Source of the DNA: G965214625 sp965214625
Lineage (GTDB): Bacteria; Pseudomonadota; Gammaproteobacteria; Arenicellales; Poriferihabitantaceae
Assembly (NCBI GenBank): GCA_965214625.1
Contig: OZ243962.1
Span: forward strand, 1,550,001-1,614,000
DNA: 64,000 nucleotides
Direction: 5' to 3'
How positions within the stretch are numbered: the stretch's first letter is position 1; each line of letters begins with the position of its first letter. Shown piece by piece: positions 42,830 to 51,125 of the stretch. A model generated the notes under the pieces. That model searched no databases. It was not told where the DNA came from and saw nothing but the letters and a program-made list of their open reading frames with translations. A program made the position numbers and the translations under genes.

Positions 42830-43730
42830 AGCCCTACCCGCCCGTGCCCCGTGGCAGGACTACCTGGAACTGTGCAAGCCCAAGGTGGTGGCGCTGATTC
42901 TGTTCACCGCCCTGGTCGGCATGTTCCTGTCGACCGATGGATGGCTTCCGTTCAATGCCTGGTTCTGGGGATTGATCGGGATTGGCCTGGCCGCCTCGGC
43001 CGGGGCGGCGTTGAACCACTGGGTGGATGAAGAGATCGATGCCAGAATGGAACGAACCCATGGCCGCCCTCTCCCCCAGGGGGCTCTCAGCGGCAAACAG
43101 GCACTGTCGTTTGCACTGGGGCTGGCGGTCTTGTCGATGCTGATCCTGGTCGCGTTCGTCAACATCCTGACCGCCGTGCTCACGCTCGCATCGATGGTCG
43201 GTTATGCGGTCATCTACACCATGTTTCTCAAGCGCACCACCCCGCAAAACATCGTGTTGGGCGGCGCGGCCGGCGCCGCCCCGCCGGTCCTCGGCTGGAC
43301 AGCGGTGAGCGGCGAGCTGCACAGCGAGGCGCTGCTGCTTTTTCTGATCATCTTTGTGTGGACACCCCCCCATTTCTGGGCGCTGGCGATCAAGCGGCGC
43401 GCCGACTACGCCAAGGCTGAAGTCCCGATGTTGCCGGTCACCCATGGCATTGCCTTTACCAAGCTCCATATTCTGCTGTATACCATCTTGCTGGTGCTGG
43501 TCACGATCATGCCCTTCCTGGTGTTGATGAGCGGGACCCTGTATCTGGCCGGCGCGCTGGCGCTGGGGGCCGGATTCGTCTACTACGCGCTCAAGCTGTA
43601 CCGTTCAAAAGGCGATCACTATGCCATGAAAACATTCGGCTATTCGATCTTTTACCTGAGCGCCCTGTTCGCCTTCCTGCTGGTGGACCACTATGCGCGT
43701 ATTGTCATTCGCACCTTTTTTCTGAACTGA
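42822..43730 (+). CDS. ctaB: Protoheme IX farnesyltransferase (heme O synthase)
   Basis: A 302-residue UbiA-superfamily prenyltransferase that turns heme B into heme O by adding a farnesyl group, the first step to heme A for the oxidase. 'LCKPKVVALILFTALVGMFL' opens the first helix. NHWVDEEIDARMERTHGRPLP has the first Asp-rich/N-DxxxD motif and 'YTMFLKRTTPQNIVLGGAAGAAPP' the second conserved loop, with eight to nine helices in all. Start ATG 42822 overlaps DUF2244; the frame is open farther upstream only as an overlap. ctaA, the next enzyme, is not in the window. Confidence 0.95.
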   Translation: MLEALPARAPWQDYLELCKPKVVALILFTALVGMFLSTDGWLPFNAWFWGLIGIGLAASAGAALNHWVDEEIDARMERTHGRPLPQGALSGKQALSFALGLAVLSMLILVAFVNILTAVLTLASMVGYAVIYTMFLKRTTPQNIVLGGAAGAAPPVLGWTAVSGELHSEALLLFLIIFVWTPPHFWALAIKRRADYAKAEVPMLPVTHGIAFTKLHILLYTILLVLVTIMPFLVLMSGTLYLAGALALGAGFVYYALKLYRSKGDHYAMKTFGYSIFYLSALFAFLLVDHYARIVIRTFFLN

Positions 43731-43764
43731 ACCGCGCAGTGGCGACGATCCGATCCGCCGGCCA

Positions 43765-43974
43765 ATGAGCAAAGAAACCGGCAAAAAAGTCACCTTCCTG
43801 ACGATCCTTCACAGCGTATTCGCTGCCTTTTTCGGCATCCAGAGCGAGGCCAACCGGAAACGGGATTTCGAAAGTGGCAAATTCTGGCACTTTTTCCTGG
43901 CGGGTCTCCTTTTTGTCCTCGTGTTCGGGTTACTGGTCTGGCTGGCGGTGCAGTATCTCATCGCAACGAGCTGA
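43765..43974 (+). CDS. DUF2970 small membrane protein
   Basis: A 69-residue protein beginning MSKETGKKVTFLTILHSVFAAFFGIQS, the hallmark of DUF2970, with one C-terminal hydrophobic helix. The family is found beside oxidase genes in beta- and gammaproteobacteria and is of unknown role. It follows ctaB by 34 bases, probably on the same transcript. Confidence 0.85.
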   Translation: MSKETGKKVTFLTILHSVFAAFFGIQSEANRKRDFESGKFWHFFLAGLLFVLVFGLLVWLAVQYLIATS

Positions 43975-44073
43975 CCGGCCCGATGGACAGGCCGTGCGCC
44001 GAGAATCGGCGTTCAGGCGACGACAACGATACGCGATCGCCCGGTAAACCCGCACAAGCGGTGGTTATGGTGG

Positions 44074-44102
44074 TGGTTATGGTCTTGTGTCGGGGTTATA
44101 AT
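44074..44102 (+). promoter_or_regulatory. Candidate promoter of the cytochrome oxidase operon
   Basis: A perfect TATAAT (44097-44102) lies 17 bases after TGGTTA (44074-44079), a weak -35 box (three of six). Start of transcription would be near 44109, leaving a leader of about 240 bases ahead of ctaC. A 48-residue frame (44147-44293) in that leader has no adequate ribosome-binding spacing. Confidence 0.4.
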
Positions 44103-44348
44103 TTGGCTACCATGCCGCGGTCCTGATTCAAACACGGGATTTTAGGATGAAAATCAAGATCAATTGCGCAAAGGTGGTCCGAGATCGAACGGCGATTGCA
44201 CCGTGCAATCCCGGTGTGATGACGGTCCGATTTGACGGTCTGTCCCGGGCCGGTCTCCCGGGGGCAGATAAGATCGGCCGGGGATCGGGGTGACCATCAA
44301 ACGGTTTATCTTCAATATAGGTTAATGTTGACGAGGTTTCATAATTCG

Positions 44349-45485
44349 ATGAAAAAAATTCAACGGACGTTCGGGGCCTGGCTGGGTCTCCCCCTGTTCG
44401 CCCTGTCCGCTTCGGCCATGGCAGACTGGGAAGTCAATCTCCCCAAGGGCGTGACCGCCATCAGCCGTGAGGTTTACGGGATGCATATGATGGTTTTGTG
44501 GATCTGTGTCGCCATCGGCCTCATTGTGTTTGGCGCGATGCTGATCAGCATTGTGAAGCACCGCAAATCCCGGGGCGTGACCCCGGCCACCTTTCACGAA
44601 AGCATCACCGCCGAGATCGCGTGGACGGTGGTGCCTTTCCTGATTCTGGTGGCCATGGCCATCCCGGCGGCCAAAGCATTGATCAAAATGGAAGACACCT
44701 CCAATGCGGACCTCACGATCAAGGTGACCGGGCACCAGTGGAAGTGGGAGTACGAGTATCTGGAAGAGGGCGTGCGGTTCTTCAGCAGCCTGGATCAGGC
44801 GAGCCGTGACGCAAGTGCCCTGAATTCGGGCATTGACGTGTCAGAGGTTGAGCACTACCTGCTGAACGTGGACAACCCGCTGGTGTTGCCCACCGGCAAG
44901 AAGATCCGCTTCCTGCTGACCGCCAATGATGTCCTCCATGCCTGGTGGATCCCCGACTTTGCGATCAAGAAAGATGCCATTCCCGGGTTCATCAATCAAA
45001 TGTGGACCCATATCGAACAGGAGGGTACCTACCGCGGGCAATGTGCCGAGTTGTGCGGCAGGGACCACGGCTACATGCCGATCGTGGTCGAGGCGGTGTC
45101 CGAGGACAAGTACCAGGAATGGATCGCGATGCAGCTGGCCGCCGCTGAGGCAGAGGCGAATTCAGCGGATCGCGAATGGAGCCAGGCCGAACTGATGGAC
45201 AAGGGCGAGTCGGTCTATGCCACCGCCTGTGTGGCCTGCCACCAGGCCAACGGCGAGGGCGTGCCCGGGGTCTTCCCCTCGCTGGTCGGCACTCCGATGA
45301 TCCTTGAAGACATCGCCGCTCACATCAACATTGTGCTCAACGGCAAGGCCGGCACGGCGATGCAGGCCTTCGGCGCACAACTGAGCGATGTCGATATCGC
45401 CGCCGTGGTGACCTATGAGAGAAATGCGTGGGGCAACGACACCGGCGACGTGATCCAGCCCCTGGAGATCAAGGCGGCCCGCTAG
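44349..45485 (+). CDS. ctaC: Cytochrome c oxidase subunit II with fused cytochrome c domain
   Basis: A 378-residue subunit II. The signal peptide ends ASAMA (residue 25), two helices follow, then the cupredoxin domain with CuA ligands H197, C232, C236, H240 and M243 (QCAELCGRDHGYM). A C-terminal cytochrome c domain carries CVACH at 294-298 and probable axial M338, so this is a caa3-type enzyme. ATG 44349 gives the cleanest signal peptide; ATG 44325 with AGG six bases upstream is an alternative, and the longer frame from 44232 is unlikely. Confidence 0.95.
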   Translation: MKKIQRTFGAWLGLPLFALSASAMADWEVNLPKGVTAISREVYGMHMMVLWICVAIGLIVFGAMLISIVKHRKSRGVTPATFHESITAEIAWTVVPFLILVAMAIPAAKALIKMEDTSNADLTIKVTGHQWKWEYEYLEEGVRFFSSLDQASRDASALNSGIDVSEVEHYLLNVDNPLVLPTGKKIRFLLTANDVLHAWWIPDFAIKKDAIPGFINQMWTHIEQEGTYRGQCAELCGRDHGYMPIVVEAVSEDKYQEWIAMQLAAAEAEANSADREWSQAELMDKGESVYATACVACHQANGEGVPGVFPSLVGTPMILEDIAAHINIVLNGKAGTAMQAFGAQLSDVDIAAVVTYERNAWGNDTGDVIQPLEIKAAR

Positions 45486-45541
45486 GCGCCGCTGACCCGG
45501 TACCCGACACCCTGAATCAATGACTCATTGAGGATAACAAG

Positions 45542-47119
45542 ATGAATGCAACCGCCGCTCACACAGACCACCATGACCACGGACCCGCTCCGGGACTCAT
45601 GCGCTGGGTGACGACCACCAACCACAAGGATATCGGGACGCTGTATCTGTGGTTTTCACTGATCATGTTCTTTATCGGCGGCATCATGGCGCTGATCATC
45701 CGCACCGAGCTGTTCCAGCCCGGGCTGCAGGTTGTCGATCCTCATTTCTTCAACCAGATGACCACGATGCATGCCCTGATCATGATCTTCGGGGTGGTCA
45801 TGCCGGCTTTTGTCGGGCTGGCCAACTGGATGCTCCCCATCATGGTCGGTGCCCCGGACATGGCGTTACCGCGGATGAACAACTGGAGTTTCTGGATCCT
45901 GCCATTCGGTTTCGGGTTGATGCTGGCCACGCTGTTCATGGAAGGCGGTGCCCCGGCCGCCGGTTGGACGCTGTATCCGCCGCTGTCGCTGCAGACCGGG
46001 AATGCGATGCCGTTCCTGATTTTCTCGATTCACCTGCTCGGCGTCTCATCGATCATGGGGGCCATCAACATTATCGCGACCATCATGAACCTGCGGGCAC
46101 CGGGGATGACCTACATGAAAATGCCGCTGTTCGTCTGGACCTGGTTCATCACCGCCTATCTGCTGATTGCGGTCATGCCGGTGCTGGCCGGTGCCGTCAC
46201 CATGCTGCTGACGGACAAGTTCTTCGGTACCAGCTTCTTTGATGCCGCCGGGGGCGGTGACCCGGTCATGTTTCAGCACATCTTCTGGTTTTTCGGGCAT
46301 CCGGAGGTCTACATCCTGATCCTGCCTTCGTTTGGTCTGGTCTCTGAAATCATTCCGACATTTTCGCGTAAACGGCTGTTTGGCTACAGTTCCATGGTCT
46401 ATGCCACCGCCTCGATCGCCTTCCTGTCGTTTATCGTCTGGGCGCACCACATGTTTACCGTCGGCATGCCGCTCGCCGGCGAACTGTTCTTCATGTTTAC
46501 CACGATGCTGATCGCCGTGCCCACCGGGGTCAAGGTGTTCAACTGGGTCTCGACCATGTGGCGCGGCGCACTGACGTTTGAGACCCCGATGCTGTTTGCA
46601 CTGGGCTTTGTGGTGATGTTCACCATCGGCGGGTTTTCCGGGTTGATGCTGGCGATGACGCCGATCGACTTCCAGTATCACGACACCTACTTCGTGGTGG
46701 CCCACTTTCACTACGTGCTGGTTCCCGGGGCGATTTTCGGCATCATCGCCGGGGTCTACTACTGGCTGCCGAAGTGGACCGGCAACATGTATGACGAAAC
46801 CCTCGGCAAATGGCATTTTTGGACCTCGACCGTCTTCGTCAACATCCTGTTTTTCCCGATGCACTTCGTCGGCTTGGCCGGCATGCCGCGGCGTATCCCG
46901 GATTATGCGGTCCAGTTTGCCGATTTCAATGCCATTGCCACCATCGGGGCCTTCGGCTTCGGTTTTGCGCAAATCCTGCTGCTCGTGATCGTGGTCAAAT
47001 GCATCCGCGGGGGCGACAAGGCGACCGATCAGGTGTGGGAAGGGGCCCGCGGCCTCGAGTGGACCCTGAGTTCGCCGCCGCCCTATCATTCGTTCTCCAT
47101 CCAGCCGGTCGTCAAGTAG
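45542..47119 (+). CDS. ctaD: Cytochrome c oxidase subunit I
   Basis: A 525-residue catalytic subunit that reduces O2 to water and pumps protons. About twelve helices are present. WFFGHPEVYILILP carries the CuB His and the cross-linked Tyr region, with Glu of the A1-type (GHPEV) proton path; WAHHMFTVGMP has two more CuB His; DTYFVVAHFHYVL has the heme a3 and heme a His ligands. GAGGATAACAAG precedes the ATG as a good ribosome-binding site. It follows ctaC by 56 bases. Confidence 0.97.
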   Translation: MNATAAHTDHHDHGPAPGLMRWVTTTNHKDIGTLYLWFSLIMFFIGGIMALIIRTELFQPGLQVVDPHFFNQMTTMHALIMIFGVVMPAFVGLANWMLPIMVGAPDMALPRMNNWSFWILPFGFGLMLATLFMEGGAPAAGWTLYPPLSLQTGNAMPFLIFSIHLLGVSSIMGAINIIATIMNLRAPGMTYMKMPLFVWTWFITAYLLIAVMPVLAGAVTMLLTDKFFGTSFFDAAGGGDPVMFQHIFWFFGHPEVYILILPSFGLVSEIIPTFSRKRLFGYSSMVYATASIAFLSFIVWAHHMFTVGMPLAGELFFMFTTMLIAVPTGVKVFNWVSTMWRGALTFETPMLFALGFVVMFTIGGFSGLMLAMTPIDFQYHDTYFVVAHFHYVLVPGAIFGIIAGVYYWLPKWTGNMYDETLGKWHFWTSTVFVNILFFPMHFVGLAGMPRRIPDYAVQFADFNAIATIGAFGFGFAQILLLVIVVKCIRGGDKATDQVWEGARGLEWTLSSPPPYHSFSIQPVVK

Positions 47120-47144
47120 GCGGCCCTGGGGCGAGATCGTTTCC

Positions 47145-47249
47145 GTGCGAAAAGAGGTCAAACGAACCGTGCTGATCCTGTTCGCGGTCGCCTTCCTGTT
47201 TTACTTCGGTTTCATTTTCATGGCGACCCGGGGGTGGTGGAGCGCATGA
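47145..47249 (+). CDS. 34-residue single-helix oxidase-associated protein
   Basis: A GTG at 47145 opens a 34-codon frame ending at TGA 47247-47249, which overlaps the ctaG start (ATGA). The peptide starts VRKEVKRTV, then has one hydrophobic helix, and ends TRGWWSA. Tiny one-helix proteins at this spot between ctaD and ctaG are known as cytochrome oxidase small assembly proteins. The tight coupling and membrane-helix pattern support reality; the function is inferred from position. Confidence 0.65.
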   Translation: MRKEVKRTVLILFAVAFLFYFGFIFMATRGWWSA

Positions 47250-47770
47250 ATACCGCGCGACGCAACCTGCTGGGCCTGTTCCTGATTCCGGTCCTGATGT
47301 TCGGCTTCGGTTACCTGATGGTCCCGATTTACAACGTTTTTTGTGACCTCACGGGGCTCAACGGCAAAACCGGCCGGCTGTCTTTCAGCGAGGCCGAGGC
47401 GCTCGAGACGAACGAGGACAAGTGGATCAAGGTCGAGTTCCTGGCCAGTCTCAACCAGAACGCCCCGTGGCAGTTCGATCCGGCCGTCGCCAGCATGATG
47501 GTCCATCCGGGCAAGCCGTATCGCACCCATTACATCGCGCAAAACACGCTTGACAGGGAAATGGTGGGCCAGGCCGTCCCCAGCGTCTCGCCCGGCAAGG
47601 CCGCGGCCTATTTCAAGAAAACCGAGTGTTTCTGTTTTAACCAGCAAACCTTCGCCTCGCGGGAGAAACGGGAAATGCCGCTGGTGTTTATCGTCGATCC
47701 CGACCTGCCTGACGACATTGACACGGTCACCCTGTCGTACACGTTTTTCGATACCAACCGGGCCGGTTGA
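47246..47770 (+). CDS. ctaG: Cytochrome c oxidase assembly protein CtaG/Cox11
   Basis: A 174-residue copper chaperone that delivers Cu to CuB of subunit I. One N-terminal helix (about residues 8-28) ends in 'PIYNVFCDLTGLNGKTG', followed by a periplasmic beta domain with ECFCFNQQTF near residue 130, the copper-binding C-F-C-F motif. Start ATG 47246 overlaps the small ORF; the frame is open four codons farther upstream. Confidence 0.95.
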   Translation: MNTARRNLLGLFLIPVLMFGFGYLMVPIYNVFCDLTGLNGKTGRLSFSEAEALETNEDKWIKVEFLASLNQNAPWQFDPAVASMMVHPGKPYRTHYIAQNTLDREMVGQAVPSVSPGKAAAYFKKTECFCFNQQTFASREKREMPLVFIVDPDLPDDIDTVTLSYTFFDTNRAG

Positions 47771-47831
47771 GCGGAGGACACCGATTTTTTGATGATTAAA
47801 ATACCCAGACTATTTCAGAGGTAACCAAACT

Positions 47832-48698
47832 ATGGCACAAACGGCGGATCACCATTATTACGTCCCTGATGCAGCCCGGTGGCCGATCGTCGGTTCGATC
47901 GGGCTCACCCTGTTGCTCGGTGGGTTTTCTATTTATCTGAACGGGGCTGACTTCGGTCCGCAACTCATGCTGGCCGGTTTGATGGTCATGGTGGTGATGC
48001 TGTTCGGCTGGTTCGGCACCGTGATCCGGGAAAGCGAGGGCGGTCAGTACCGCGGTTGGGAAGACAAGTCGTTCCGCCTCGGCATGAGCTGGTTCATCTT
48101 TTCCGAAGTGATGTTTTTCGCCGCCTTTTTCGGTGCGCTATATTATGCCCGGGAGTTTTCCGTGCCGTGGCTGCTCGGTGAGGGGGCCGGCGTGGAAACC
48201 CATAACCAGCTGTGGCCCAGCTACACCGAAATCTGGCCCACCAACGGACCGGAGGACCTCGGCGGGAGTGATTTCCACATGGGCTGGTGGCCCTTGCCGT
48301 TTATCAACACGGTGATTCTGCTGACCTCCGGCGTGACCGTCACCTGGGCGCATCATGCAATCAAGGCGAACCACCGAAAACAGATCATTCTCGGGCTGTT
48401 CCTGACGGTCGCGCTGGGTTTTCTGTTCGTTTTCCTGCAGGGCGTGGAGTACATCGAGGCCTACCATGAGGGGATGAAACTGAACAGCGGGATTTACGGA
48501 TCGACCTTCTTCATGCTGACCGGTTTTCACGGCATGCATGTCACGCTCGGGGCGATCATGCTGACGGTCATGCTGTTTCGGGCCATCTGCGGTCACTTTA
48601 CGCCGGAGCGTCATTTCGCCTTCGAGGCGGCGGCGTGGTACTGGCACTTTGTTGACGTGGTCTGGCTGGGGCTGTTTATCTTCGTTTATATCTTGTAG
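47832..48698 (+). CDS. ctaE: Cytochrome c oxidase subunit III
   Basis: A 288-residue subunit III with seven helices. 'MSWFIFSEVMFFAAFFGALYY' and 'TGFHGMHVTLGAIML' contain the conserved Glu and the H-G-x-H motif of the family; 'FEAAAWYWHFVDVVWLGLFI' ends the protein. It stabilises the proton pump. It follows ctaG by 61 bases and is preceded by GAGGTAACC, a good ribosome-binding site. Confidence 0.96.
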   Translation: MAQTADHHYYVPDAARWPIVGSIGLTLLLGGFSIYLNGADFGPQLMLAGLMVMVVMLFGWFGTVIRESEGGQYRGWEDKSFRLGMSWFIFSEVMFFAAFFGALYYAREFSVPWLLGEGAGVETHNQLWPSYTEIWPTNGPEDLGGSDFHMGWWPLPFINTVILLTSGVTVTWAHHAIKANHRKQIILGLFLTVALGFLFVFLQGVEYIEAYHEGMKLNSGIYGSTFFMLTGFHGMHVTLGAIMLTVMLFRAICGHFTPERHFAFEAAAWYWHFVDVVWLGLFIFVYIL

Positions 48699-48765
48699 CG
48701 TCCGGGCACCGTTTTCGCCACGCCGGCCCCGGTGAGTGAATCAACCCCCGGCAACCGCAGGGCCG

Positions 48766-48978
48766 CTATTCACCGAATCCGTGCGGCACGATGAGTCCCA
48801 TTTTCGCGCCAATCAGCAACAGGAGCATGATCACGATGCACAGGCCGATGCGCACAGAGAGCGTTTTGACCACGCGCTTCGAGCTCGAGGGATCCTTGAC
48901 CAGGAAATAAAACGAGGTAACCAGGCTGCCGATGACGAAAACCAGCAAGATAACGAGGATCAGTTTGAAAAGTAACAT
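48766..48978 (-). CDS. DUF2909 twin-transmembrane protein
   Basis: A 70-residue protein, two helices (about residues 3-25 and 43-62) joined by a positively charged loop (KDPSSSKRVVK), ending HGFGE. This matches the DUF2909 family, which usually lies between ctaE and SURF1 on the opposite strand, as here. The longer frame to 49209 overlaps the SURF1 gene and is not expected to be coding. Function unknown. Confidence 0.8.
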   Translation of the reverse strand: MLLFKLILVILLVFVIGSLVTSFYFLVKDPSSSKRVVKTLSVRIGLCIVIMLLLLIGAKMGLIVPHGFGE

Positions 48979-49005
48979 GGTGGTAAAACAGGCCGCTGAT
49001 AACCG

Positions 49006-49731
49006 ATGGTTCGTCCAACAATAAACAACAGGGGACACGCTCTCGTTATTGTCGCTTTTTTTTCCGCCCTGTTTTTGCTGATCTGTCTGGGGACATGGCA
49101 AGTCACTCGAGGCTTGCACAAGCGGGCCCTTGAAAACAGTCTGCCTGGCCGGACCGATCAGTATACCGAGATTTCGACCAAACCGGAAACCTGGCATGCC
49201 CTCAATCACCGGAAAGTCATGCTAAAGGGACGGTGGGCGGTCGACAAGACCCTGTTGCTGGATAACCGGGTCCATCAACACACGGTCGGCTACGAGCTCT
49301 ACAGTCCGTTTTATCTTGAGCGCGACGACACCCTGGTGCTGGTCAACCGAGGCTGGCTCGATGCGCCGCGTGCGCGGGAAACCGCGCGCTCGCTCACCCC
49401 CGATGCACCGCACGCCGCGCGGATCAAGGGACACCTTTATCTTCCCCAGGCCGGGTTTACCCTAGGCCGATCCGTCGCGCCGCAAGACCACTGGCCCAAG
49501 GTGATGCAGTATTTTGATGTCGAACAGCTGTCCGCGGTACTGCACGGCGCGGTCGCCCCGGCGGTGCTGGTGCTCGACGAGGCCGACGAGCGGGCGTATA
49601 CCCGGATCTGGACACCGACCGTCATCCGTTCCACCCGCCATTTCGGCTATGCCTTTCAATGGTGGGCTCTGGCCCTGACGCTGATCATCTTCGGGTTCAT
49701 TTGGCACAGACAATCTTCCGCAACACGATGA
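49006..49731 (+). CDS. SURF1-family cytochrome oxidase assembly protein
   Basis: A 241-residue protein with a hydrophobic N-terminal helix ('IVAFFSALFLLICLGTWQV' near residue 14) and a C-terminal helix, enclosing a periplasmic domain with 'LLLDNRVHQHTVGYELYSPF' and 'LVNRGWLDAPR', the conserved blocks of SURF1. It helps insert heme A into subunit I. The stop overlaps the start of the following gene. Confidence 0.9.
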   Translation: MVRPTINNRGHALVIVAFFSALFLLICLGTWQVTRGLHKRALENSLPGRTDQYTEISTKPETWHALNHRKVMLKGRWAVDKTLLLDNRVHQHTVGYELYSPFYLERDDTLVLVNRGWLDAPRARETARSLTPDAPHAARIKGHLYLPQAGFTLGRSVAPQDHWPKVMQYFDVEQLSAVLHGAVAPAVLVLDEADERAYTRIWTPTVIRSTRHFGYAFQWWALALTLIIFGFIWHRQSSATR

Positions 49732-50324
49732 CACGATCCATCAGACACAGCCGAATCAAGCTGGTAGTGGTTTTCGCTCTTTTTCTGGGGCCGCTGCTGT
49801 TCTCTTTCCTTTGGTATTATGGGCTGGGGGCGGCTTTTTTCCCCCAGTCGAAAACCAACTATGCGCCGCTGATCACGCCGGTGGCGACACTGGCTCCATT
49901 TGCCGACCAGTTCCATAACGGCGAGCCGTTCACGCTGGCGTCACTGAAACGCAAGTGGACCCTGTTTCATGTGATCCCGTCTGCGTGTGGCGAGGACTGC
50001 CAAACCTCGCTTTACAACACCCGACAGACCCGTGCGGCAGTGGGCAAGGACGCGAACCGGATTCAGCGCATCGGGCTGGTCAATGACGGGGCCCCGGATC
50101 CCGCCATTGAAACCCACCATCCCGACCTGCGCCTTGTATCGAACAACGCCACCGGCATTTTCAGCCAACTGCAGCAGATCATGTCCCAAGAAGGGATCGG
50201 TCCTGACGACGCCATCCTAGTCGACCCGTTGGGTAACGCCATGATGTTCGTGCCGGCCACTCTGGAACCGAGGCTGCTGTTAAAGGACCTGAAAAAATTG
50301 CTGCGGTTGTCCCGCGTCGGGTAA
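49728..50324 (+). CDS. SCO-like thioredoxin-fold protein
   Basis: A 198-residue protein starting at ATG 49728 in an ATGA overlap with SURF1. One N-terminal helix anchors a periplasmic domain whose 'SACGEDCQTSLYNTRQ' near residue 86 is the C-x3-C copper site of SCO/PrrC proteins. 'ILVDPLGNAMMFV' near residue 160 has the usual D-P-x-G loop, but the family's distal histidine is not obvious. It probably assists CuA assembly. It is the last plus-strand gene of the operon. Confidence 0.8.
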   Translation: MTRSIRHSRIKLVVVFALFLGPLLFSFLWYYGLGAAFFPQSKTNYAPLITPVATLAPFADQFHNGEPFTLASLKRKWTLFHVIPSACGEDCQTSLYNTRQTRAAVGKDANRIQRIGLVNDGAPDPAIETHHPDLRLVSNNATGIFSQLQQIMSQEGIGPDDAILVDPLGNAMMFVPATLEPRLLLKDLKKLLRLSRVG

Positions 50325-50428
50325 AACCGCCGACCGGATCCCGTCGTCCCGGCTGACCGGGGCCGTTGTGCCGCCGATCAGGACGCCGCCTTGTCCGGAC
50401 ACGCCATCGCAAAGCCGGCCCGCGAAGG

Positions 50429-51124
50429 TCACGAAACGGACCGGATCAGGCGTTCGATCGTTTCGATGTCGTCGAGATCGTCGATGTCATGCGACGCGCC
50501 GGGCGCCATTTTATACGCCAGGATCTTGTCGCCGTACAACGAGTGGAACGTGCGCAGCGTCTGCGGCCGGGTAATCAGCACCGCCGGTCCGTTGCGGGCC
50601 ACATAGTCGGCCTTGTCCTGCCGGCGCAACGGCCCGATAGGCCCCTCAAGCGCCGGACGGAGATACCCGCTGTCCTCGATCATTTGCGATTCGATGCGAA
50701 ACGCATGGGGCACCTCGACCACGCTGACCAGCGAATCCGCATCGCTCGAGCGCATCGACTCGATCGCCTCATCGATATGCACAGCGGTCCGAAGGGGGGA
50801 GGTGGGCTGCAGGTAAACGATCAGCTCGGGCTCCGCCCCCCGATCAGCCAAATAGTCCACGCAATGGCGCACCACCTCAAACGCGGTACTGTGGTCCTGC
50901 GACCATTCAGCCGGTCTCATGAACGGGACCGTGGCACCGAAATCGCGCGCACACGCGGCGATCGCCTCACTGTCGGTCGACACGATGAACCCGGACAGCA
51001 GCCGACTTTGGCTCGCCGCTTCAATGGTGTAACCAATCAGCGGTTTGCCGGCGACCGGAGTGAGGTTTTTCTGCACAATGCCCTTGGAACCGCCGCGGGC
51101 CGGTATCAGACCGATGATGTTCAT
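50429..51124 (-). CDS. CMP-nonulosonate synthetase (acylneuraminate cytidylyltransferase)
   Basis: A 231-residue NeuA/PseF/LegF-type enzyme that makes CMP-activated nonulosonic acid. 'LIPARGGSKGIVQKNL' is the CTP-binding start; 'SGFIVSTDSEAIAACA' and 'LQPTSPLRTAVHIDEAIE' are conserved. It is the last gene of a minus-strand set with neuB and neuC homologues and faces the end of the oxidase operon across 104 bases. Which nonulosonic acid is made is not known. Confidence 0.92.
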   Translation of the reverse strand: MNIIGLIPARGGSKGIVQKNLTPVAGKPLIGYTIEAASQSRLLSGFIVSTDSEAIAACARDFGATVPFMRPAEWSQDHSTAFEVVRHCVDYLADRGAEPELIVYLQPTSPLRTAVHIDEAIESMRSSDADSLVSVVEVPHAFRIESQMIEDSGYLRPALEGPIGPLRRQDKADYVARNGPAVLITRPQTLRTFHSLYGDKILAYKMAPGASHDIDDLDDIETIERLIRSVS

Positions 51125-51125
51125 G

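Noticed and set aside
44147..44293. 48-residue leader frame ahead of ctaC
   Set aside because: The Shine-Dalgarno-like AGG touches the ATG, composition is not protein-like, and no regulatory codon run is present.
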